Source of the DNA: Thermoplasmata archaeon
GTDB lineage: Archaea > Thermoplasmatota > E2 > DHVEG-1
Length of the DNA stretch: 6,567 bases
NCBI GenBank assembly: GCA_030641605.1
Contig: DAOWHD010000011.1
Coordinates: 1-6,567 of the forward strand
Reading direction: 5' to 3'
How positions within the stretch are numbered: position 1 is the first letter of the stretch; each line of letters opens with the position of its first letter. This document shows, piece by piece, positions 1 through 5,156 of this stretch. The notes below the pieces were generated by a model. It searched no databases, was not told the DNA's origin, and was given only the letters and a program-made list of their open reading frames with translations. The position numbers and the translations under genes were made by a program.

Positions 1-1062
1 GGTGGCAGGGGGATGATGAGGCATCTTTCCTTTAACAGAAAAATAAAATTAAAAAACTTTTTAACAGAAAGGGCTCCAGCACATGCCTATTATTCCACTG
101 CATATTATCAAACACCAGATGCACCGACCATGCAAGAAAAAAACTGGATGGGGGCAGAACTCATTTTTGATTTAGATTCTGATCATCTTCCAAATGCAGA
201 TAAAATAAGTTATGAACGGCAGCTAGAACTAGTAAAAGAGGAGTTTTACAAACTTGTAAATGATTTTTTATTGGGTGATTTCGGCTTTGATGAAAAAAAT
301 ATTGAACTTTACTTTAGTGGAGGCAGAGGCTATCATTGCCATGTAAAAGATCCGAAGATCTTTGGTCTAGATAGTAGCGAAAGAAGAGAAATTGTAGATT
401 ACATCACAGGACGTGATTTGAAAGATTCGATTCTTTTTCGCGAACACGTTACAAGTACAATAAAAATAAGAGGAAGAACTGTTCCAAGTGAGAAAGCGCT
501 AATAATGCCCAAGCCCACCGAACCTGGATGGAGAGGAAGGATAAGCAGAGGAGTAATAGACATAATAGATGAGATAAAAAAGAGTGAAGACCCAATAGAA
601 AAACTCAAGGAATATGGAGTAAAAAAAAATACAGCTGAAAGACTGCTAGTAGATCTTTCAGAGGAAAGGTTAAAAAGAATCAAAGAAGGAAGATTAGATC
701 AGTCAAAAACAATTAGGAAATTTTTCCTCAATAGCGCACTTAGAAAGACAGCTGTTTTAATGAGCGCAGGAGAAACAGATGAACCTGTGACATGCGATGT
801 AAAACGCCTGATTAGGTTGCCATCATCCTTACATGCAAAGACGGGTTTAAAAGTAGTAGGGATTACTTTAGATGAGTTAAAAGATTTTGACCCTTTGAGA
901 GATGCAGTTGTTTTCTCCGATGATCCTGTTAAAGTTGACTTAAATCAAAACGTTCATTTGAAAATAAAAGAAGAAAAGTTTGATCTTAAGCAAGGTGAAA
1001 ATGAAGTACCTACATATCTGGCTATCTTTTTGATTGGAAAGAGGTTGGCAAATATCTCATAA
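1..1062 (+). CDS. priS: DNA primase small (catalytic) subunit PriS, 5' truncated by window edge
   Basis: This is the catalytic subunit of the archaeal/eukaryotic-type primase, which works with PriL to make primers at replication forks. Residues are counted from the first in-window codon. The metal-binding DLD motif is at D57/D59. The nucleotide-binding SGGRGYH motif is at 106-112. LPSSLHAKTG is at 273-282, and D260 lies 18 residues before its His (H278), the spacing of the third catalytic Asp in primases. The C-terminus (ENEVPTYLAIFL) is typical of archaeal PriS. An ATG at 13 exists, but the reading frame is open to base 1, and family members have about 40 residues before the MRHLSF-like segment, so the true start probably lies upstream. 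Only two cysteines are visible (C113, C265), so no zinc-binding Cys cluster is evident. The next gene is convergent, 27 bp away. Confidence 0.96.
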   Translation, partial: GGRGMMRHLSFNRKIKLKNFLTERAPAHAYYSTAYYQTPDAPTMQEKNWMGAELIFDLDSDHLPNADKISYERQLELVKEEFYKLVNDFLLGDFGFDEKNIELYFSGGRGYHCHVKDPKIFGLDSSERREIVDYITGRDLKDSILFREHVTSTIKIRGRTVPSEKALIMPKPTEPGWRGRISRGVIDIIDEIKKSEDPIEKLKEYGVKKNTAERLLVDLSEERLKRIKEGRLDQSKTIRKFFLNSALRKTAVLMSAGETDEPVTCDVKRLIRLPSSLHAKTGLKVVGITLDELKDFDPLRDAVVFSDDPVKVDLNQNVHLKIKEEKFDLKQGENEVPTYLAIFLIGKRLANIS

Positions 1063-1071
1063 AATGCGTTA

Positions 1072-1095
1072 GCATGTTAACTGCCCCAGTTATGC
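1072..1095. terminator. Hairpin between convergent priS and hydrolase genes
   Basis: A perfect inverted repeat TAACTG-CCC-CAGTTA occupies 1078-1092 and includes the hydrolase stop codon. Outer bases GCA (1072-1074) and TGC (1093-1095) can extend the stem across a bulge. The position between two convergent stop codons suits a shared transcript end. There is no clear T-tract on either side, so the terminator role is inferred. Confidence 0.35.
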
Positions 1096-1914
1096 CAATA
1101 GAAAATCTAAAACGATTTTGTTAAAGGTATCTGGCAATTCAAAATGGAAACCATGCCCCACATCGTCAATTTTTCTTAATGTTGATTTTGGTATTTTTTT
1201 TGCTAAAACATCTGAACATTCTGGCGGGACAAGTTTATCCTTTGTCCCAGTCAGCACCAAAGTTTCTGCTTTGATACGCTTGAGTCTATCAAGAGTATTA
1301 TGTCTATGAACCGCCCCTACCTGTTTTAAAAATGTCTCAGCATATGTACCAGTAGAAAGATACTTTTGCCAGGTCTCCTCTACCATCTGTCTGTTTTTTC
1401 TTAAGAATTCTTCTGTGAACAATTGCTGTAGAAAAAAGTTAAAAAGCCTTTCAAAAACAATCCTATGGGGGTTTATCTCAAATATATTCTCTACATTGCC
1501 CTCCAAGAGATCTCTTATGCCTCTAGTGATACTTTCCACCATATATTGCGGTTTGGCAAATGTTGAGCATAACATAAGTTTGTCAACCATTTCTGGATAG
1601 TTAATGGCAAATTCTTGTGCTATCATTCCGCCCATAGAAGAGCCCAATATATGTGACTGATGAATGCCAAGATGCTCTAGCAACCCCTCAACATCATCGG
1701 CCATCATTTTAATGCTATACTGTCCTGTACTTCCTGTACTTTTACCAATGCCTCTATTGTCAAAAACAATGACTTTGAAGAATTTTTTAAATGCCGGTAT
1801 TTGCCGAATCCAACACACATTATCCACTCCAAGACCGGCTATTAGAACCAATGGCTTTCCTTTCCCAAACGTGTAATAATTGATATCAACATCCTCGATC
1901 TTTACTATGGACAT
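1090..1914 (-). CDS. Alpha/beta-fold hydrolase (Ser-Asp-His)
   Basis: A full-length 274-residue alpha/beta hydrolase, probably cytoplasmic since no signal peptide or membrane segment is seen. The fold signature is clear. The oxyanion-loop region is near residues 25-35 (IAGLGVDNVCW), and FDNRGIGKS is at 51-59. The nucleophile elbow GSSMGG has S93 as nucleophile. The acid is probably D226 in LTGTKDKLVPPE, and H254 is in VGHGFHFE. A variable helical lid lies roughly at 120-205. The overall pattern resembles the 3-oxoadipate enol-lactonase/BioH-like branch, but the substrate cannot be assigned. The ATG at 1914 is supported by AGGTGA at 1921-1926, six bases upstream. It sits on the opposite strand between priS and gins51, so it has its own promoter and is unlikely to share their role. 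Confidence 0.93.
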   Translation of the reverse strand: MSIVKIEDVDINYYTFGKGKPLVLIAGLGVDNVCWIRQIPAFKKFFKVIVFDNRGIGKSTGSTGQYSIKMMADDVEGLLEHLGIHQSHILGSSMGGMIAQEFAINYPEMVDKLMLCSTFAKPQYMVESITRGIRDLLEGNVENIFEINPHRIVFERLFNFFLQQLFTEEFLRKNRQMVEETWQKYLSTGTYAETFLKQVGAVHRHNTLDRLKRIKAETLVLTGTKDKLVPPECSDVLAKKIPKSTLRKIDDVGHGFHFELPDTFNKIVLDFLLA

Positions 1915-1950
1915 TTCTTTTCACCTTTTATCTTGTTAGACCAATTCCAT

Positions 1951-1960
1951 ATGTTTATAG
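1951..1960 (-). promoter_or_regulatory. TATA box for the hydrolase gene
   Basis: The - strand reads CTATAAACAT here, about 37-46 bases before the ATG at 1914. A transcript starting about 25 bases downstream would have a leader of 10-20 bases containing the AGGTGA Shine-Dalgarno at 1921-1926. Assigned by position and archaeal consensus only. Confidence 0.5.
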
Positions 1961-2023
1961 TAAAAAGTAGTATCAAGTTATGTTTCTTTATTTTTGCTGA
2001 AAAACATCTTCAATTCATTCAAA

Positions 2024-2032
2024 ATTTATTTA
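2024..2032 (+). promoter_or_regulatory. TATA box for gins51, with Shine-Dalgarno at 2057-2060
   Basis: The T/A-rich run ATTTATTTA lies about 35-40 bases before the ATG at 2066. This predicts a start of transcription near 2050-2055 and a very short leader. GAGG at 2057-2060 lies five bases before the ATG and supports that start. Confidence 0.45.
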
Positions 2033-2065
2033 ACATATTTTGCGATGTAAGATATAGAGGCGCAG

Positions 2066-2680
2066 ATGGATACAGATGAAATTAGCTATAAGACATTAAG
2101 GAAAATCCAGCAGACGGAAGGAAAATCACCGATGTTGACAAAAATAGATTCTCATTTTTACAATGATTTATTAGACTACATGAAAAATCTTGATAATAGA
2201 CTTGAGAAAGAATTGAAATCTCAGAAGCAAATGCTTCTAATAGATGAAATACAAAATACAAACAAGATTATTAGAAGCATCTACGAGTATCGTGAGAAAA
2301 AAATTTTACTTGCAGCAATTTCAAAGGCTCGTGGAGGTAGACCAGATCTTAAAAATCTTATCGATGCAGAAAGGAATCTATTTGACTCGGCTCTTAAACT
2401 AATGATACAATCACGTGAACAACTTTTAGAGGGGGGGCAAAAAGATAAAAGAGGAAAAGATGACAAAAATGTTGAAACTAAAAAGGAAGAAAGTAAAATT
2501 GAAAGAAAAGATAATACCAATCAAATAGTAATGGTAACCCAAAACATACCTGAATTTATCGGAACTGATACAAAGAAGTATACTCTAAGAGCAGGGGACA
2601 TCATATCTTTGCCCAAGAATATGAGTGATATGTTATTGAAAAGAAATGTGGTAAAAGAGATAAAAAGACAGCAATCGTAA
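2066..2680 (+). CDS. gins51: Archaeal GINS complex subunit, Gins51 type
   Basis: A subunit of the archaeal GINS complex, which joins MCM helicase and the Cdc45/RecJ-like factor at the replication fork. The helical A domain comes first (roughly residues 1-120), with the characteristic YEYREKKILLAAI at 73-85. A highly charged linker follows at about 122-150. The small beta-rich B domain is at 154-200, with IPEFIGTD (161-168) and AGDIISLPKNM (176-186). The A-then-B order is that of the Sld5/Psf1-like Gins51 (GINS15) family; Gins23 has the reverse order. The length of 204 residues is normal. The start is set by GAGG five bases upstream. In several archaea gins and priS are neighbours; here the hydrolase gene lies between them on the other strand. 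A G7 run at 2430-2436 does not disrupt the frame. Confidence 0.93.
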   Translation: MDTDEISYKTLRKIQQTEGKSPMLTKIDSHFYNDLLDYMKNLDNRLEKELKSQKQMLLIDEIQNTNKIIRSIYEYREKKILLAAISKARGGRPDLKNLIDAERNLFDSALKLMIQSREQLLEGGQKDKRGKDDKNVETKKEESKIERKDNTNQIVMVTQNIPEFIGTDTKKYTLRAGDIISLPKNMSDMLLKRNVVKEIKRQQS

Positions 2681-2693
2681 AGGGGAATTTATC

Positions 2694-2703
2694 AAATATA
2701 AAA
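2694..2703 (+). promoter_or_regulatory. TATA box upstream of the radical SAM gene
   Basis: AAATATAAAA lies 24-33 bases before the TTG at 2727, the spacing expected for a transcript that begins at or just before the start codon. That would make the mRNA nearly leaderless and explain the poor Shine-Dalgarno (AGGA at 2711-2714, 12 bases from TTG). Co-transcription with gins51, whose stop is 46 bases upstream, is also possible. Confidence 0.45.
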
Positions 2704-2726
2704 ACAAAAAAGGATGTATTGAATAA

Positions 2727-3848
2727 TTGACTTTAAGAGAAATTGAAGCAAAGACTATTTTACGTAAACATAAAAAAATTGACTCTTGGTTTCTTTCCCA
2801 CTATGGAATGAATTTGTATAGAGGGTGTGCCCATAACTGCGTTTACTGTGATGGACGTTCTGAAGGATACTATGTAAACGGTGAGTTTGGGAATGCTGTT
2901 GCTGTTAAGGTAAATGCAATTGAAGTTTTACGTCGAGAGTTGAATCCAAGGAGAAAACGTACCCCATTCAAACGAAGCTATATTATGTTGGGAGGCGGTG
3001 TTGGCGATAGCTACCAACCAATTGAAGAGAAATATCAATTAAGTCGTAAAGCCCTCCAATTGATACATGGATACAATTTTCCTGTACACGTACTTACAAA
3101 ATCCACTCTTGTCAAAAGGGACGTAGATATTCTAAAGGAAATAAATAAACGAAATAGGGCAATTGTTAGTTTCAGTTTTTCTTCAGTGAACGATGAAATA
3201 AGTGCTATTTTTGAACCAGGGGTTCCGCCTCCAAGTGAAAGACTTGAAACGCTTGCATTTTTTAAAAAGGAAGGTATTGCATGCGGCATGTTTTTACTCC
3301 CTGTAATTCCCTTTATAACTGATGCGCCTAAATTTATGGAAGACAGTATCAAAAGGGCAAGTGAACTTAACTTAGATTTCATTATATTTGGAGGAATGAC
3401 ACTAAAAGTAGGGAGACAAAAAGACTATTTTTTAAAGGTGCTTAGAAAGAATTATCCTGACCTTTTAGTAGAATATGAAAATATATATAAGGAAAATAAG
3501 TGGGGTGAGGCAACAGGTGAATATTACAGTTCAATAAATCAAACATTTAACAGTCTTGCAAAGAAGTATAAGATACCCAGAAGAATTCCACTTGGCCTCT
3601 ATGAAGATATACTAAGTGAAAATGATTTAGTCATCGTGATGCTAGAGCATATCGATTATCTGTTAAAGCTGGAAGGAAAAAAATCACCTTATAGCTATGC
3701 TGTTTATTCGATTTCGCAATTAAAAGAACCCCTATCAACCATGAAAGATAGTTTGCAAACGCTAAAGGGCGTTGGCAAAACAACAGAACGCATTATACTG
3801 GAAATACTGGAAACGGGAAGCTCATCTTACTACCAAAAACTGTTTTAG
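2727..3848 (+). CDS. SPL-family radical SAM protein with C-terminal helix-hairpin-helix
   Basis: A radical S-adenosylmethionine enzyme of the spore photoproduct lyase-like (SplB/COG1533) group, 373 residues. The 4Fe-4S motif CxxxCxxC is at C34, C38 and C41, in LYRGCAHNCVYCDG. GGGVGDSYQP at 89-98 and the run through KYQLSRKALQLI are typical of this subfamily. The C-terminus (about 343-364) contains LKGVGKTTERIILEILETG, a helix-hairpin-helix pattern that usually binds DNA non-specifically. A role in DNA repair or nucleic-acid modification is therefore plausible, but the substrate is unknown. An in-frame TAA directly precedes the TTG at 2724-2726, and no ATG occurs before M28, which is too close to the Fe-S motif. 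TTG is therefore the best start. The gene follows gins51 by 46 bp on the same strand. Confidence 0.93.
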   Translation: MTLREIEAKTILRKHKKIDSWFLSHYGMNLYRGCAHNCVYCDGRSEGYYVNGEFGNAVAVKVNAIEVLRRELNPRRKRTPFKRSYIMLGGGVGDSYQPIEEKYQLSRKALQLIHGYNFPVHVLTKSTLVKRDVDILKEINKRNRAIVSFSFSSVNDEISAIFEPGVPPPSERLETLAFFKKEGIACGMFLLPVIPFITDAPKFMEDSIKRASELNLDFIIFGGMTLKVGRQKDYFLKVLRKNYPDLLVEYENIYKENKWGEATGEYYSSINQTFNSLAKKYKIPRRIPLGLYEDILSENDLVIVMLEHIDYLLKLEGKKSPYSYAVYSISQLKEPLSTMKDSLQTLKGVGKTTERIILEILETGSSSYYQKLF

Positions 3849-4085
3849 AGGATGAATCAAAATTTGGAATGTAATTCTTACAGGTACAGGACTTCAAGCA
3901 AATTATAACGCGGAAAATTCTTAGTCTTTGTTTGTATGGCAATATTGGTACATTCTTTGCATATCGCCGACAAGTACCATTCGTCCGCAAGTTTATAAGG
4001 ACCTTATTAATCATGCTATGATAAGCTAACATAATTCAATATCTTTCTCATCAAAAGTTGAAGGGGATATTGGGGGGAGCAAAAT
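3849..4085. other. Intergenic region upstream of the small ORFs
   Basis: I see no supported gene in these 237 bases. They contain a 6-bp inverted repeat TGGTAC (3946-3951) / GTACCA (3974-3979) with a 22-base loop, of unknown meaning, then a TATA-centred palindrome (listed separately) and a purine-rich stretch ending in a strong Shine-Dalgarno at 4072-4079. No convincing terminator follows the radical SAM gene. Confidence 0.6.
3992..4010 (+). promoter_or_regulatory. TATA box inside a 19-bp near-perfect palindrome
   Basis: TTTATAAGG-A-CCTTATTAA is a dyad in which eight of nine pairs match (the exception is 3994/4008). Its left arm is a good archaeal TATA box. Transcription would begin near 4020 and give a leader of about 65 bases before the ATG at 4086. 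A dyad that covers the TATA box is the usual geometry of an archaeal repressor site. The candidate regulator is unknown. Confidence 0.45.
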
Positions 4086-4193
4086 ATGAGCAATGTCTAT
4101 CAAGACCATATGGACAGAAGAATAAGAGAGATCCATGAAAGGATGATTGAGTTTAGAGCATCAAAGGGAAAACGAAGGCAAAAATCTAAATAA
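4086..4193 (+). CDS. Small basic protein, 35 residues, unknown function
   Basis: I do not recognise this protein. Translation gives 35 residues starting MSNVYQDHMDRR. It is rich in Arg, Lys and Glu, with an amphipathic helix-like centre (about 9-25) and a strongly basic end SKGKRRQKSK. A very strong Shine-Dalgarno GGGGGGAG (4072-4079) lies six bases before the ATG, and a TATA box lies at 3992-3999, which together argue for real translation. The basic tail would suit nucleic-acid binding, but that is only inference. After the TAA at 4191 the same frame stays open to 4388, so this could also be the 5' part of a longer gene broken by one stop. Confidence 0.5.
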   Translation: MSNVYQDHMDRRIREIHERMIEFRASKGKRRQKSK

Positions 4194-4262
4194 ACCTTAT
4201 TTACCAGATTAGTAGATGTCCTCAGGCAAATATCTTCAGCTGCTATTATTTGGAGTTGTTTA

Positions 4263-4388
4263 ATGGATTGGTTTCCACATAAATTAAACATATCAATAGC
4301 ATGTGAGCTAAAAAACCTTAGGTCTAGCAGAGAGAAAGCATTGAGGGTTTTAGGGCATGATTATGTGAAACCATATCTTCTTGCCTAA
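4263..4388 (+). CDS. Possible small ORF, 41 residues, unknown function
   Basis: I do not recognise this product. It starts MDWFPHKLNIS and ends VLGHDYVKPYLLA, with a short basic helix-like section between. GGAG at 4252-4255 lies seven bases before the ATG and is a plausible ribosome binding site. It lies in the same frame as the 35-residue ORF upstream; 23 sense codons separate that ORF's stop from this ATG. It may be a second small gene of one transcript, the distal part of an interrupted 100-codon gene, or chance. The only support is the Shine-Dalgarno and the open frame. Confidence 0.28.
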   Translation: MDWFPHKLNISIACELKNLRSSREKALRVLGHDYVKPYLLA

Positions 4389-4503
4389 AAAATAAAGATT
4401 TTTTTACAAAGAGAGTACGGAATGTGTGTAGCAAGTGCAACTGCCACAATTATTTTTTTATTTACTTTTTCATCTCCAATTTTTTCTAATTGTTCCATTT
4501 GTC

Positions 4504-4538
4504 TGAAACTATATTTAAAAAATTGGTGAAACCAACCC
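4504..4538. promoter_or_regulatory. TATA-centred operator, copy A of a 35-bp repeated element
   Basis: The element reads TGAAACT, then the TATA-like ATATTTAAAA, then TGGTGAAACCA (4524-4534) and ACCC. It matches copy B at 5059-5093 over 35 bases without gaps, 29 identical. The two TGAAAC units start 23 bases apart, about two helical turns, and flank the TATA box. The TATA can be read in either direction: rightward to the hairpin at 4567-4593, or leftward, where only a weak 37-codon ORF (4385-4498) is found. Confidence 0.6.
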
Positions 4539-4566
4539 CGTGGATTGTATCAAAATAAAGAAAGAG

Positions 4567-4606
4567 GAAGTAAGGCTTGTCTTTTCTTACTTCAAACCTT
4601 GTTTTT
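4567..4606. terminator. Bidirectional terminator-like hairpin
   Basis: GAAGTAAG (4567-4574) and CTTACTTC (4586-4593) form a perfect 8-bp stem with an 11-base loop. On the + strand a T5 run follows at 4602-4606. On the - strand the stem is followed by a T-rich stretch (CTCTTTCTTTATTTT). It lies 32 bases past the stop codon of the secreted-protein gene, so it could end that transcript and also any rightward transcript from copy A. The bases from 4389 to the stem otherwise hold only copy A and AT-rich filler. Confidence 0.5.
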
Positions 4607-4624
4607 AATTAATTGTTTGTATCA

Positions 4625-4945
4625 CTATTCTTGGCAATTTCCAGGACCATACCCTGTTCCATCGTGAGGCCCATTACCACCGTTTCCAGTCCCATCACCT
4701 GGCCCATAACCGCCACCGCCGTTATGGTGGTATCCATTACGCATACCGTATCCGCCACAATTATCGTTTATACCGTCACCATCTTCATCGATGAAGTTGT
4801 CGCATACACCATCACCGTCTTCGTCAACAAACTCAGATCTAGCTCCGTCACAGGTTCCATCACCTGATCCGTATCCAGCACTTACCAGCCCTATTGTTGC
4901 AATCAATGCAATTGTCAATATGCCTACTATCAGTATCTTTCTCAT
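4625..4945 (-). CDS. Small secreted protein with two acidic DxDxDG repeats and a Gly/Asp-rich tail
   Basis: A 106-residue exported protein. Residues 1-23 are a classic signal peptide: MRK, a hydrophobic core, then a likely cut after VSA (A23). The mature part has two tandem 12-residue units, FVDEDGDGVCDN (39-50) and FIDEDGDGINDN (51-62). They resemble the calcium-binding loops of thrombospondin type 3/EF-hand-like repeats (DxDxDGxxD). A glycine-rich tail follows (GPGDGTGNGGNG at 81-92, DGTGYGPGNC at 95-104). Four cysteines (32, 48, 63, 104) could form two disulfides outside the cell. No known enzyme motif is present, and calcium binding is inferred from the pattern. A perfect Shine-Dalgarno AGGAGGTGAT (4952-4961) confirms the start. 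It is divergent from the membrane regulator gene and shares its regulatory region. Confidence 0.86.
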   Translation of the reverse strand: MRKILIVGILTIALIATIGLVSAGYGSGDGTCDGARSEFVDEDGDGVCDNFIDEDGDGINDNCGGYGMRNGYHHNGGGGYGPGDGTGNGGNGPHDGTGYGPGNCQE

Positions 4946-5001
4946 TTTTTTATCACCTCCTGACAGATTACGAGCAACTGCCGTTCATTTTTCATTGTTG
5001 T

Positions 5002-5013
5002 CATATTTTTTAC
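5002..5013 (-). promoter_or_regulatory. Proximal TATA-like box for the secreted-protein gene
   Basis: The - strand reads GTAAAAAATATGA here, about 60 bases before the ATG at 4945, giving a predicted leader of about 30-35 bases with the Shine-Dalgarno. An alternative and closer match to consensus on the same strand is TTTTATATATGG inside copy B (5065-5076), which would give a leader of about 95 bases. The sequence does not decide between them. Confidence 0.35.
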
Positions 5014-5054
5014 CTCATGATCTTGCTTTTTCATACAAAACCTAAGAGTATCTT

Positions 5055-5093
5055 TGGTTGAAACCATATATAAAACGCTGGTGAAACCATCCC
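5055..5093. promoter_or_regulatory. TATA flanked by two dyads, copy B of the 35-bp element
   Basis: TGGTTGAAACCA (5055-5066) is a perfect dyad with 5-bp arms, and TGGTGAAACCA (5079-5089) one with 4-bp arms. Between them lies ATATATAAAA, a strong TATA box readable on both strands. Dyad centres are about 23.5 bases apart. The same design recurs at 4504-4538. It lies in the divergent region between the secreted-protein gene and the membrane-regulator gene, where an autoregulated operator would be expected. Confidence 0.65.
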
Positions 5094-5099
5094 AGGATA

Positions 5100-5120
5100 T
5101 GGTTTCAAATTTTGAAATCA
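5100..5120. promoter_or_regulatory. 21-bp near-perfect palindrome upstream of the regulator promoter
   Basis: The core TTTCAAA-T-TTTGAAA (5103-5117) is a perfect dyad, and the outer TG/CA ends (5100-5101, 5119-5120) also pair; only 5102/5118 fails. Its left arm contains GGTTTCA, the inverse of the TGAAACC unit in copy B, so it is probably a third site for the same protein. It ends just upstream of the TATA box at 5127-5134, a position that suits an activator or an autoregulator. Confidence 0.6.
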
Positions 5121-5126
5121 AAAAAG

Positions 5127-5134
5127 TTTAAAAC
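5127..5134 (+). promoter_or_regulatory. TATA box for the membrane regulator, leaderless start predicted
   Basis: GTTTAAAA lies 23-30 bases before the ATG at 5157, the spacing that puts transcription initiation at or next to the ATG. No Shine-Dalgarno precedes that ATG (TAAGCAGTATCC), which agrees with a leaderless mRNA. Confidence 0.5.
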
Positions 5135-5156
5135 GATTAATACTTAAGCAGTATCC

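Noticed and set aside
2430..2436. G7 run in gins51 as a possible frameshift.
   Set aside because: The frame continues into a clear GINS B domain, so the reading frame is intact as it stands.
3793..4032. - strand ORF of 79 codons overlapping the end of the radical SAM gene.
   Set aside because: It runs into a well-supported gene on the other strand, has no ribosome site, and its composition is not protein-like.
4100..4291. - strand ORF of 63 codons opposite the small + strand ORFs.
   Set aside because: No ribosome site or promoter; most likely the shadow of the + strand frame, which has a strong Shine-Dalgarno.
4385..4498. Leftward 37-codon ORF just left of operator copy A, containing a KKIIVAVALA signal-peptide-like stretch.
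   Set aside because: It has no Shine-Dalgarno, its ATG is only about 12-23 bases from the TATA box (too close for transcription to include it), and it overlaps the end of the possible 41-codon ORF.
4613..4867. + strand ORF of 84 codons over the secreted-protein gene.
   Set aside because: Its Thr/Val/Ile repetition simply mirrors the Gly/Asp codons of the real gene, which has a signal peptide and a perfect Shine-Dalgarno.
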